Origin: Dehalococcoidia bacterium UBA7891
Lineage (GTDB): Bacteria > Chloroflexota > Dehalococcoidia > Lucifugimonadales > UBA826
Direction: 5' to 3'
Assembly: GCA_002500485.1 (NCBI GenBank)
Contig: DLRJ01000140.1
Location: 1-41,741 of the forward strand
DNA: 41,741 nucleotides
A model generated the notes under the pieces. That model had not been told where the DNA came from. It saw only the letters and a list, made by a program, of their open reading frames with translations, and did no database searches. Both the position numbers and the translations under genes were made by a program. This document shows, piece by piece, positions 34,298 to 41,741 of this stretch. How positions within the stretch are numbered: position 1 is the first letter of the stretch; every line of letters begins with the position of its first letter.

Positions 34298-36784
34298 CTA
34301 TTCGCATTTGTTGTATCCACAATCAGGGCAACTTAAGCAGCCTTCTTGGTGAAGTAAATATCCAGAGCATTCCGGGCATTTAGCACCACTAGCAGCATTT
34401 GAATTATCTTGCTGGTCACTCTCCTTGTTTGTGGAGGGAAATAATCCCAACTGCGCTGAGCTGGCAACGGTGTCAATCACATTGGTTCCATCATTCGGGT
34501 TAGTTAGATGTCTGCTTAAAGCCAAAGCAACGGCATCTGGGGCAGATCTCACAAGGGTGCCTCCATCCCAAACAGGAACATCTGTAATGCCTCTCAACTG
34601 ATCCACTATTTGTGAGGGATCAATGCCAGCTCTCAAGGCCATTGAGGACAGCCTTGCGATTGCCTCCAAATAAGCAGAATCACTACTTCCTGATTTACCT
34701 AAGTTTGCAAATACTTCAAATGGATGACCTTTGTCGTCAAATGTTATATTGACAAACATAGTACCGTGGCCTGTTCTTACACGGTCAGTAACCCCAGTTA
34801 CCGACATTGGTCGCTGCCTTGGAACTTTTAGGTGATCTTCCTGATTTTCTTCTCCCTCAGATTTGGTTTTGCCTGTTTCTAGAACCTGCATCGATTTAGA
34901 TCCATCTCTATACACAGTTACTGCTTTACATCCTGTTTCCCAGGCTAACCAGTATGCGTCTTTCACATCCTGTACAGTGGCTGTATTGGGTAAATTGATG
35001 GTTTTAGACACAGAATTGGTTACATGTTTTTGCCAAACCGATTGCATTTTTACATGTGCTTCAGCCGAAACATTCATGGCCGTTCTATACACAGCTGAAT
35101 CTAAACCATGTTGACCCATAATTCCTTCTGCATTTTCAGGATTTTCCACTATTTGCTTCAAGACTTCCTTAGCAGATTCCTCAGTCCCTATAGCGGATTT
35201 CAAACTTTCAACAATTGAAGACGGTGAATCTAAAAGTCTAGAACTTGTACCTTCATGATCTTCCCATAACACATTTGACCACCAAGCCAAAGCAAAATGA
35301 GGTTCTATGCCACTAGAGCAACCAGCTATTCGGCTAATGGTTCCGGTTGGTGCGATAGTTATCACACTTGCGTTTCTTACTGGAGGCATACCCCATCCCT
35401 TCAATGCTGAATTCTCATATTCTGGAAAAGGCCCTCTCTCTTCAGCAACTTTAGCTGACTCATCCCAAGCAGTCCTGTTCAAGAAACCTCCTAACTTGTC
35501 AGCAAGACCCAAAGCCTCTTCTGAGTCATAAGGTATCCCCATCCTAACAAGTGCATCAGCCCAACCCATGACCCCCAGACCAATCCTTCGGGTGTCTAAA
35601 TTAACTTCACGCAACACAGGTAACGGAAATGAATTAACTTCAATTACATCATTAAGGAAACGTACCCCGGTTCGAGTAGTTTCTTCCAAGGATTTCCAGT
35701 CAAAATCATTTCCAGTTATATGCGCATCAAGGTTGATTGATCCTAGGCAACAGTTTCCGTAGTTTTCTAAAAATTCTTCCCCACACGGGTTACTTGTTTT
35801 TATTCTACCCATTTGGGGATTAGGGGCTGTCTCCCAAACCCTGTCTGCGAATACCACCCCAGGATCTCCAGTTTTCCATGCAGATTCAGCTATTTCGTTC
35901 CACAAATCTTGTGCCTTAACTGTTCCTAATATTTCATTTGAGGGTCCGTCACCTGTGTCTCTGGGATTAATGAGATTCCAATCCTCATCATTCTCTACTG
36001 CTTTCATAAAATCGTCGGTTATTTGAACAGATATGTTGAAATTTTGTAGAGTGTCATCATCATCTTTACAGTGTATGAATTCTCTTATATCAGGATGACT
36101 AATAATCAATTGGCCCATGTGGGCACCTAGCCTAAAAGCCCCTTGGGTAAGAGTCGTCCCAACCGCTGAAAAAAGTTTCATCACTGCAATAGGTCCGCAC
36201 GCCTGTCCGTGAGTGGTGGATATCCGATCTTGCTTTGGCCGTAAGTCTGATAATCCAAATCCAATGCCTCCTCCCCATTTTTCGATCATAGCTGCATCAT
36301 TGGCAACTTTCATAATAGATTGAATATTATCTTCTGGGGAAACAACGAAGCAGGCTGATAAGCAACCCCTACCGGTACCTGCATTCACCAAAGTTGGCGA
36401 ATTAGGAAGGAATTTCAGGTTGGACATTATTTCATAATACTTTTCCTCATACTCGGCCTGGTTGACCTCTGGCTCCCCGAGAGCCACCGCATTGGACACC
36501 CTTCTAAAAAGTCCATCTGGATCCTCAATTGGGCTTCCATCATCATCTCTTCTGAGGTATCGCTTTTCAATAATAAACCTGGCGTTATCTGACAAAGGCA
36601 ATCCATCGTTTTGGACATTTTCATCCAATGTTTCTATGCCACCTGATTCTATTATTGTGTTAGTCAGTGCAGCCGCCACCTCACCAGAAACCCCAACTGA
36701 CTCTAAGGCTTTTACAACGTCTTCTCTAATTTCTCCCCTATCACCGCCGTTAGAAGACCCTCCCGAAACTACTCCTTGAGTCAT
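34298..36784 (-). CDS. nrdJ: adenosylcobalamin-dependent (class II) ribonucleotide reductase
   Basis: NrdJ reduces ribonucleotides to deoxyribonucleotides using B12, independent of oxygen. The 828 residues contain the substrate-loop FLPNSPTLVNAGTGRGCLSACF (C145, redox pair), SNPCGEEFLENYGNCCLGS with N332, radical-site C334, E336 and C345 (redox partner), and the phosphate loop APTGTISRIAGCSSG. The C-terminus is a zinc-ribbon-like CPECSGYLLHQEGCLSCPDCG. An N-terminal ATP-cone is not evident. A strong GAGGAG Shine-Dalgarno precedes the ATG. It is preceded by nrdR across 106 bases and may be read both from nrdR and from its own promoter. Confidence 0.97.
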   Translation of the reverse strand: MTQGVVSGGSSNGGDRGEIREDVVKALESVGVSGEVAAALTNTIIESGGIETLDENVQNDGLPLSDNARFIIEKRYLRRDDDGSPIEDPDGLFRRVSNAVALGEPEVNQAEYEEKYYEIMSNLKFLPNSPTLVNAGTGRGCLSACFVVSPEDNIQSIMKVANDAAMIEKWGGGIGFGLSDLRPKQDRISTTHGQACGPIAVMKLFSAVGTTLTQGAFRLGAHMGQLIISHPDIREFIHCKDDDDTLQNFNISVQITDDFMKAVENDEDWNLINPRDTGDGPSNEILGTVKAQDLWNEIAESAWKTGDPGVVFADRVWETAPNPQMGRIKTSNPCGEEFLENYGNCCLGSINLDAHITGNDFDWKSLEETTRTGVRFLNDVIEVNSFPLPVLREVNLDTRRIGLGVMGWADALVRMGIPYDSEEALGLADKLGGFLNRTAWDESAKVAEERGPFPEYENSALKGWGMPPVRNASVITIAPTGTISRIAGCSSGIEPHFALAWWSNVLWEDHEGTSSRLLDSPSSIVESLKSAIGTEESAKEVLKQIVENPENAEGIMGQHGLDSAVYRTAMNVSAEAHVKMQSVWQKHVTNSVSKTINLPNTATVQDVKDAYWLAWETGCKAVTVYRDGSKSMQVLETGKTKSEGEENQEDHLKVPRQRPMSVTGVTDRVRTGHGTMFVNITFDDKGHPFEVFANLGKSGSSDSAYLEAIARLSSMALRAGIDPSQIVDQLRGITDVPVWDGGTLVRSAPDAVALALSRHLTNPNDGTNVIDTVASSAQLGLFPSTNKESDQQDNSNAASGAKCPECSGYLLHQEGCLSCPDCGYNKCE

Positions 36785-36866
36785 TAATACTACTCCTCAA
36801 TTTAAACTGTGATTTGAAATCTCTTTTCGATATCTATTATTTGCCGAAATTAGAACATTTGTACGT

Positions 36867-36872
36867 ATTATA
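36867..36872 (-). promoter_or_regulatory. possible -10 element for nrdJ
   Basis: A perfect TATAAT on the minus strand in the 106-base gap between nrdR and nrdJ, with a leader of about 75 bases. No good -35 and no NrdR box was found in this gap. It may be a weak internal promoter. Confidence 0.3.
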
Positions 36873-36890
36873 CATCGTCCTGTTTTACTT

Positions 36891-37445
36891 TTAAATTTGG
36901 GCTGTCGGATTTTTAGGTTTCCTTCCTCTTTTTCTTCGTCCGACTGGGGTCAGTTCATCATCTTTAAGAAATGACAATTGGCTACTAGCCTCTTCTTTCT
37001 TGGGTTGCAACAATGCATCAACTTCCTCTTTAAAACTTTCTATATCCCTAAAATCTCTGTAAACACTAGCAAACCTTATGTAGGCTACCCTATCAAGATT
37101 ACGGAGACGATCCATCACTAACTCACCTATTACCCTCGAGGGCATTTCTGCTCGTCCTGCACTGACCAAATATGTTTCAATCTCATCTATAGCTTTTTCA
37201 ATGCTGCCAATCGGCAGTGGCCTTTTAGCACAAGCATTTTTCATACTCGACCATAGCTTATCTCTATTGAATTCTTCTCTCCTACCATCTCTTTTAACCA
37301 CGATAAGGGCTCTGGTTTGTATCCTTTCATATGTTGTGAACCTAAGGCTACAAGTCAAGCACTCCCTCCTCCTCCTGATACTCTCATCTGAATCCCTAGA
37401 ATCTATCACTCTAGAACTCTCATTACTACAAAAAGGACAATACAT
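36891..37445 (-). CDS. nrdR: transcriptional repressor NrdR
   Basis: NrdR senses the ATP/dATP ratio and represses ribonucleotide reductase genes through 16-bp NrdR boxes. The N-terminal zinc ribbon has C3, C6, C29 and C32 (MYCPFC and RECLTC). An ATP-cone follows at about 46-136 (VVKRDGRREEFNRDKL to YIRFASVYRDF). The length of 184 includes a basic C-terminal tail (RRKRGRKPK) beyond the usual about 150 residues. The ATG is followed by nrdJ after 106 bases. Tandem NrdR boxes lie 62-108 bases upstream of the start, so autoregulation is likely. Confidence 0.96.
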   Translation of the reverse strand: MYCPFCSNESSRVIDSRDSDESIRRRRECLTCSLRFTTYERIQTRALIVVKRDGRREEFNRDKLWSSMKNACAKRPLPIGSIEKAIDEIETYLVSAGRAEMPSRVIGELVMDRLRNLDRVAYIRFASVYRDFRDIESFKEEVDALLQPKKEEASSQLSFLKDDELTPVGRRKRGRKPKNPTAQI

Positions 37446-37506
37446 AAATTAAGCCGACTCCAGCACTCAAAAACACAGAAAGCATCACTGGTAAACATAA
37501 CAAAAC

Positions 37507-37522
37507 ACACCACAAATCGTGT
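37507..37522 (-). promoter_or_regulatory. NrdR box, nrdR-proximal
   Basis: The plus-strand 16-mer acaCCAcAAATCGtgt matches 12 of 16 positions of the published consensus acaCwAtATaTwGtgt, with perfect ACAC and GTGT ends. Its centre (37514.5) is exactly 31 bp from the centre of the second box. It lies 62 bases before the nrdR ATG. Confidence 0.6.
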
Positions 37523-37537
37523 TACTGATGTGAGGTT

Positions 37538-37553
37538 ACGCTATATATTGAGG
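37538..37553 (-). promoter_or_regulatory. NrdR box, nrdR-distal
   Basis: The plus strand reads acgCTATATATTGagg. The 10-base core CTATATATTG (37541-37550) matches CwATATATwG perfectly, and 13 of 16 positions match overall. The core also contains a -10-like TATATA on the minus strand, so occupancy would block a promoter there. Confidence 0.65.
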
Positions 37554-37752
37554 TTTGGGGGGGAAAGTCTCAAGGGGGGAAGATCATTATTTTTTAGAGA
37601 TTTTTATACAAGACAGGTAAGCTCAGGCACGAATGGAAAATTTAGGTCTTCTTTGAACAAAATTTCACAAAATAAGGTTTTAACGATGGTGGTTCCGGTC
37701 AGCGCAGTACCTTAGATAACCAGATTTGCTATCGAGTTATATTAACCGCGGA

Positions 37753-38823
37753 TCACACATTTCCCCCACCTCTCCTCAAAAATGGAGGAAGATCTAGGGA
37801 GTCTTCGTTTATTTCTACTTTATTAACGGCATCTACCGTTCTAGCCATGTCTCGTTGAAGCAAAGTGTCAGTGGTAGGAAAACCTGTCGCTATAATAGTA
37901 ATCTTGATTTCATTTTGCATTTTGTGGTCCGTCGTCATACCAAATATTATGTTCGCTTCAGGATCCACTACCCTCTGAATAACCTCCGCCGCCTCATGAA
38001 GTTCTGAGAGTTTTAGATCATTACCACCGGTTATATTGAACAAAACTCCAGTAGCCCCTTCTATTGAAACATCCATCAGGGGATTAGTGATGGCCTCTTG
38101 GGCTGCATCACGAGATCTTGTAGGTCCAGAAGCATGCCCGATTGACATCCACGCTGGTCCAGCATCTCTCATTATGCTCTGCACATCAGCAAAGTCCAAA
38201 TTTATCTCGCCTGGGTTGGTAATGAGTTCTGTTATCGACTGAACCCCCAATCTTAAAACATCATCCGCTAATCTGAATGCGTTCTCTGCCGACACTTCCT
38301 CTTGGGAAATGATACTAAGTCTCTGGTTGGGTATAACTAGTAAGGTATCTACATTAGTTTGCAGTCTTTCTATACCAATTTGAGCCTGGTTTGATCTCCT
38401 TATCCCCTCAAATGCAAATGGCCTCGTCACAACTCCAACCGTTAAAGCACCTGTTTCCTGAGCTATTTCTGCTATCACGGGTGCAGCTCCTGTTCCTGTT
38501 CCTCCTCCCATTCCTGCTGCGATAAAAACCATATTAGAATCTCTAATCACATCGTATATTTCTTCCCTGCTCTCTTCAGCAGAGGCAGAACCTTTATCAG
38601 GATCTCCACCAACTCCCATACCTTGGGTCAGTTGTTCTCCTATCCTTATCCTGTTAGGAACATCGCTTTTTAACAAAGCCTGAATATCAGTATTCATGAC
38701 AATATATTCAACACCTGAAATCCTCTCTCTAAACATTCGAGAGACCGCATTGGAGCCACCACCTCCTACTCCTATAACTTTGATCCTGGCCACTCCCTCT
38801 AATTCCCTACCACTGATAGTCAT
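37753..38823 (-). CDS. ftsZ: cell division protein FtsZ
   Basis: This tubulin-like GTPase forms the division ring. Numbering from the chosen start: nucleotide-binding VGGGGSNAVSRM (about 19-30), the tubulin signature GGGTGTG (106-112), and the T7 loop NLDFAD that completes GTP hydrolysis in the next subunit. The C-terminus ends LDLPPFLRRGGGNV, a recognisable short FtsA/partner-binding peptide after almost no linker. An earlier in-frame TTG exists at 38835, but the Shine-Dalgarno GGAGGT at 38828-38833 lies inside that extension, so the ATG at 38823 is the real start (356 aa). It is preceded by ftsA with a short gap. Confidence 0.97.
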   Translation of the reverse strand: MTISGRELEGVARIKVIGVGGGGSNAVSRMFRERISGVEYIVMNTDIQALLKSDVPNRIRIGEQLTQGMGVGGDPDKGSASAEESREEIYDVIRDSNMVFIAAGMGGGTGTGAAPVIAEIAQETGALTVGVVTRPFAFEGIRRSNQAQIGIERLQTNVDTLLVIPNQRLSIISQEEVSAENAFRLADDVLRLGVQSITELITNPGEINLDFADVQSIMRDAGPAWMSIGHASGPTRSRDAAQEAITNPLMDVSIEGATGVLFNITGGNDLKLSELHEAAEVIQRVVDPEANIIFGMTTDHKMQNEIKITIIATGFPTTDTLLQRDMARTVDAVNKVEINEDSLDLPPFLRRGGGNV

Positions 38824-38858
38824 ACGTACCTCCAAAAAAACAAAATACCCATTACAAC

Positions 38859-40115
38859 TTAGCCCAACTTTAAAACATTCATTAATCTTCTCAAAAATCC
38901 CGCTTCTTCTATAGTGTCTTTAATACCCAACTGCCTTTCTGCCGAATTTTCAGAACGGTAGGCATGCAATACCATCCCTACCGCAGTTGCATAGCAAGGT
39001 TCTTTTAACTCATCAGTCATTCTCATAAGAAAATCTGGGATTCCTCTTCTCACCTGGCAATTCGGTATAAATTGCTCCGCCATCTCAAGAAAACCAGGTA
39101 GCTGCGATGCGCCACCTGTAATATAAACCAAGGAATTAGGATTCTCTTTCAATCCCCCTTGCTGTAATTTCAAATCCACCAATCGAATAAGTTCCACAGC
39201 CCGTTCTCTCATCAACTGGCATATGTCCCTCCTTCGTATTTCAATATTAGCTGAAGATCCAACAGGTGAAATCGACACAGTTTCCATTAAATCTACGGCA
39301 GATAAATTAGTATGACCGTATCTTAATTTGGCTTCTTCTGCCTCAGCGAACTCCACGTTATAAGTCAGACAAATATCGTTAGTAAACTGGAATCCCCCAA
39401 CAGGAATGACAGCAGTGTAAACAAGACTTCCATTTCTAAACAAAGCGATGTCTGTGGTTCCGCCGCCAATATCAACAATCGCTGATCCAATATCTTTTTC
39501 TGCTTGAGTCAAAATAGATTCGCTGCTTGCAAATGGCTCCACTACCAGTGACTTTAATTCTATCCCTGACAATAGCACTGCCTCTCTCAACTTATCAGCA
39601 AAATAGGAATCAGATGTAATTAAATGAGTTGTAACTTCCAAGCCAGTTACGTGCATCCCTACCGGGTTCTTTATGCCGTCGTGCCCATCCACACTATAGT
39701 GGATGGGTAGGGAATGGATAATTTTCCTACCTGGTATCTGCAACCCATCAGTAACCATTGATGGGATCTTAGCAAATTCATCTAACGTCACTACCCCTTG
39801 TCTACCGATATCTGAAAAATAATCAACCCTGTTCTCATATGCAATATGGGACCCGGTGATACCCACATATGCAGACTTAACATCCATCCCGACATCAGCA
39901 CGAATCTCACCCACAGTCCTTCGGATGGCCTGGCTCGTTGCATTGACATCCACCACATTACCCTTTGTGACACCAAAAGAAGGGACAACACTATGAGAAA
40001 TTACTTCGGGAAAACCGTTTTGTGATTTGCGAGCTAGAATTGTACATACCTTAGTACTGCCAACATCTATGGCTAAAATTAGCTCCGAGTTAGTTCCTGT
40101 AGATCTCTGGTTCAA
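38859..40115 (-). CDS. ftsA: cell division protein FtsA
   Basis: This actin-fold ATPase tethers FtsZ to the membrane. Phosphate-1 is ILAIDVGSTKVCTILA (13-28), phosphate-2 is SAIVDIGGGTTDIALF, and the adenosine motif is VYITGGASQLPGF. The C-terminus GFLRRLMNVLKLG is a good amphipathic membrane-targeting helix. The start is a TTG that overlaps the rsmH stop (TTGA). An in-frame stop just upstream, and the absence of an ATG before the first motif, make this start compelling. Translation is probably coupled to rsmH. FtsA in a lineage that otherwise appears to lack wall-synthesis genes at this locus is notable. Confidence 0.96.
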   Translation of the reverse strand: MNQRSTGTNSELILAIDVGSTKVCTILARKSQNGFPEVISHSVVPSFGVTKGNVVDVNATSQAIRRTVGEIRADVGMDVKSAYVGITGSHIAYENRVDYFSDIGRQGVVTLDEFAKIPSMVTDGLQIPGRKIIHSLPIHYSVDGHDGIKNPVGMHVTGLEVTTHLITSDSYFADKLREAVLLSGIELKSLVVEPFASSESILTQAEKDIGSAIVDIGGGTTDIALFRNGSLVYTAVIPVGGFQFTNDICLTYNVEFAEAEEAKLRYGHTNLSAVDLMETVSISPVGSSANIEIRRRDICQLMRERAVELIRLVDLKLQQGGLKENPNSLVYITGGASQLPGFLEMAEQFIPNCQVRRGIPDFLMRMTDELKEPCYATAVGMVLHAYRSENSAERQLGIKDTIEEAGFLRRLMNVLKLG

Positions 40116-41113
40116 GCTATTTTCTCAACTATTCTCAACTTGGCACTTCTACTTCGGGGGTTAATGGTTACTTCTTCTATAGTAGGAATTTTTACTTTTT
40201 TTGTAACAATTCTAAGACGGGGATGATGATCGCATACACAAAAGGGGATTCGGGTCGAACATATACAATCCAAAGATTCTTTTTTAAAAAACTGTTTTAC
40301 AATTCTGTCTTCAAGGGAGTGATAGGTTAGTACTACAAATTTTCCATTGTTCACGAGCAAATCAAGACCTGAGGACAAACCTTTATTTATATTTTCAAAT
40401 TCCTGGTTAACCGCTATTCGTAAAGCCTGAAAAACTTTCGTCGCTGGATGCCTTCTTGATTTTCCCGTTCTGCCTATCGTTTTTTCCACAATCTGCGCAA
40501 GCTTACCAGTAGTCAAAATAGGCCTATTTTGACACACAGCCTTTGCAATGCGTCTCGCGGCTTTCTCCTCCCCAAAATTCGAAAAAATATCAATTAATTG
40601 ATCTCTGTCAAAGGTATTGACCAACTCAGCAGCAGGTACCCCCTTTGTTTGGTTATATCTCATATCCAACATTTCATCATTCCTAAAACTAAATCCTCTC
40701 CCTAAAGTCTCTAATTGCATCGATGACAACCCCAGGTCCAATAGTATCCCTGCAACAGGCCCTATATCTGCCTCCTGGGCTAAAATCGTCATGTTAGCGT
40801 AATTGCCATTGGCTAACAGAATTCGATTATTAAATTTTTGAAATCCTCCCTGGGACATTGCAAGAGAATCAGCATCAAGATCAATACCAAAAACCTTCCT
40901 ATCCGGGTATCTTTCAAGTAGAGCCGAAGAATGCCCTCCTAACCCGAAGGTACCATCAATTATCCACCCCTCTGGAGTAGATTCAAAGGCTTTAAGAACC
41001 TCAGAAACCATTACTGGCATGTGCACGGTGCCGCCAGATTTAGAGTTCAATCCGTAGATCCCATTGCCCATGTTAGAATGCAATGAAAGCACATCAGCTC
41101 TAAATATCCGCAT
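40112..41113 (-). CDS. rsmH: 16S rRNA (cytosine(1402)-N4)-methyltransferase
   Basis: RsmH (MraW) methylates C1402 in the ribosomal P site. The family signature HMPVMVSEVLKAF opens the domain. SAM-binding is WIIDGTFGLGGHSSALLE and FGIDLDADSLA. Late motifs are VLTYHSLEDRIVKQFF and INPRSRSAKLRIVEK. The open frame begins at a TTG at 41134. ATGs at 41113 and 41071 are alternatives and none has a clear Shine-Dalgarno. I give the 41113 start (333 aa), noting the uncertainty. It is first in the minus-strand rsmH-ftsA-ftsZ cluster. Confidence 0.93.
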   Translation of the reverse strand: MRIFRADVLSLHSNMGNGIYGLNSKSGGTVHMPVMVSEVLKAFESTPEGWIIDGTFGLGGHSSALLERYPDRKVFGIDLDADSLAMSQGGFQKFNNRILLANGNYANMTILAQEADIGPVAGILLDLGLSSMQLETLGRGFSFRNDEMLDMRYNQTKGVPAAELVNTFDRDQLIDIFSNFGEEKAARRIAKAVCQNRPILTTGKLAQIVEKTIGRTGKSRRHPATKVFQALRIAVNQEFENINKGLSSGLDLLVNNGKFVVLTYHSLEDRIVKQFFKKESLDCICSTRIPFCVCDHHPRLRIVTKKVKIPTIEEVTINPRSRSAKLRIVEKIA

Positions 41114-41168
41114 AGACCTAAACAATTTTGGCAATTTAACCGAGTTTTTTGCAAGGGATTTTTATCCA

Positions 41169-41197
41169 AATTTACGACCATTTTAGCGTTTTACCAA
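41169..41197 (-). promoter_or_regulatory. candidate promoter of rsmH-ftsA-ftsZ
   Basis: On the minus strand TTGGTA (41192-41197) and TAAATT (41169-41174) are separated by 17 bases. Each matches consensus at four of six positions. It lies in the 74-base gap between divergent rsmH and mogA and would give a leader of about 50 bases to the ATG at 41113. Confidence 0.35.
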
Positions 41198-41207
41198 GGA
41201 TATAATC

Positions 41208-41729
41208 ATGACAACCGCAAGGCAAGACGATAACCCCCACTTTTATGCCGGTATCTTAACTATAAGTGACTCAGGAGCTATAGGAGAGAGGATTGACCTA
41301 AGTGGGAGAAAAATAAGCGAGATGATTAAAACAGCCGGTTTTAAAGAGAGACTTAAAGATATCATACCCGATGAAGTTCGGATTATTTCCGAAAAATTGA
41401 TTGATTGGTCTGACGGAGGGGAGGTGGACATTATCTTAACATCAGGTGGAACAGGACTAGGTCCACGAGACGTCACACCTGAGGCGACAAAAACCGTTTT
41501 AGACATGGAAATTCCTGGTATCGGGGAGGCGATGAGAATAAAAACTCTAGAGCACACACCGTTCGCTATATTGAGTAGGTCAACCGCTGGGATAAGATCT
41601 GGCTGTCTTATCGTAAATCTGCCGGGCAGCCCGAGAGGGGTGGAAGAATGCCTAGATGTGATAATGGAATCCTTACCACATGCTTTGGAAATGATAAGAG
41701 GTTGGAAAACACATAAAGAATCCGATTAA
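41208..41729 (+). CDS. mogA: molybdopterin adenylyltransferase-like protein (MogA/MoaB family)
   Basis: This protein adenylylates molybdopterin before molybdenum insertion, or is a close homologue. The 173 residues show LTISDSGAIGERIDLSG (17-33), the nucleotide loop TSGGTGLGPRDVTPEAT (about 80-96) and VNLPGSPRGVEECLDVI (about 142-158), the typical MogA/MoaB signature. AAGGA stands seven bases before the ATG. It is divergent from rsmH and is the last complete gene in the window. No molybdoenzyme is seen nearby. MogA and MoaB cannot be separated from sequence alone. Confidence 0.93.
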   Translation: MTTARQDDNPHFYAGILTISDSGAIGERIDLSGRKISEMIKTAGFKERLKDIIPDEVRIISEKLIDWSDGGEVDIILTSGGTGLGPRDVTPEATKTVLDMEIPGIGEAMRIKTLEHTPFAILSRSTAGIRSGCLIVNLPGSPRGVEECLDVIMESLPHALEMIRGWKTHKESD

Positions 41730-41741
41730 CCGATTGAACCG

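Larger units (their letters stand above)
37446..37752. other. 307-base gap between ftsZ and nrdR without a recognised gene
   Basis: Besides the two NrdR boxes, this region holds G7 and G6 runs (37557-37563 and 37574-37579, plus strand) and no clear terminator for ftsZ. A 61-codon GTG-started frame on the plus strand (37530-37715) has no Shine-Dalgarno and no recognisable similarity. A structured RNA or a nrdR leader could lie here, but I cannot show it. Confidence 0.5.

Noticed and set aside
36785..36890. Cobalamin riboswitch before nrdJ
   Set aside because: Considered because the enzyme needs B12, but the 106-base gap is too short and no B12-box-like sequence was seen.
37557..37579. G-quadruplex from the G7 and G6 runs
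   Set aside because: Only two G-runs are present in the short span, and four are needed for an intramolecular quadruplex.
37530..37715. 61-codon GTG-started gene between ftsZ and nrdR
   Set aside because: No Shine-Dalgarno, no recognisable motif, and it starts inside the spacer between the two NrdR boxes and runs through the distal box, opposite to the surrounding genes.
38824..38835. TTG start for ftsZ giving four extra residues
   Set aside because: The extension contains the GGAGGT Shine-Dalgarno that serves the ATG at 38823.
1..41741. tRNA, rRNA, CRISPR arrays, insertion sequences
   Set aside because: None was recognised by eye on either strand. Short tRNAs would need tRNAscan-SE to exclude fully.

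Overview
The window looks like a chromosomal segment of a marine Chloroflexota bacterium close to the SAR202 clade or other Dehalococcoidia. This placement is inference. It rests on a division cluster reduced to rsmH-ftsA-ftsZ with no mur, mraY, ftsI or ftsW genes, a B12-dependent (class II) ribonucleotide reductase with NrdR, a CHC2 primase with a Cx3C knuckle, and many small-molecule catabolic enzymes (two mandelate-racemase-type enolase superfamily members, a mannonate-dehydratase-like protein, two SDRs, two enoyl-CoA hydratases, a ThDP enzyme, a cyclase-family hydrolase). No rRNA, tRNA, IS element, prophage or CRISPR array was seen.

Layout. 1-7873 is one uninterrupted minus-strand run: RraA-like aldolase, 2-hydroxyacid dehydrogenase, dGTPase-like dgt, two small unknown proteins, dnaG, rpoD, and a DUF362 gene cut by the left edge. 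A divergent promoter region (7874-8122) with a clear TTGACC-N16-TATAAT element leads rightward into a GarR-like reductase and a cyclase-family hydrolase. gyrA (minus) follows, with an extended -10 promoter. 12770-18943 is a catabolic block: PuuD-like amidotransferase, enoyl-CoA hydratase, rhamnonate-dehydratase-like enzyme, UxuA-like enzyme, a second enolase superfamily enzyme and an MFS transporter, with a thioredoxin-fold lipoprotein coupled to the transporter. mfd, a HAD phosphatase, a HypE/PurM-like protein and another enoyl-CoA hydratase come next. An alpha/beta hydrolase, a TlpA-like thiol-disulfide protein and a ThDP enzyme (minus strand) precede birA and a pair of SDR genes (plus strand), the second of which has lost its catalytic residues. 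The right part (32061-41134) is a second long minus-strand run: rsmH, ftsA, ftsZ, nrdR, nrdJ, pdxA, proC, yggT. mogA is divergent at the right edge.

Working together. The aldolase/GarR pair, the sugar-acid dehydratases and the MFS carrier fit uptake and breakdown of oxidised sugar acids to pyruvate and glycerate-level products. The nrdR-nrdJ region carries a tandem pair of NrdR boxes upstream of nrdR, whose centres are 31 bp apart. The most interesting items are this operator pair, the SDR pseudoenzyme beside an intact SDR, the two unknown small genes between dgt and dnaG, the minimal division cluster, and two Shine-Dalgarno-less genes with a -10 hexamer exactly six bases before the ATG.
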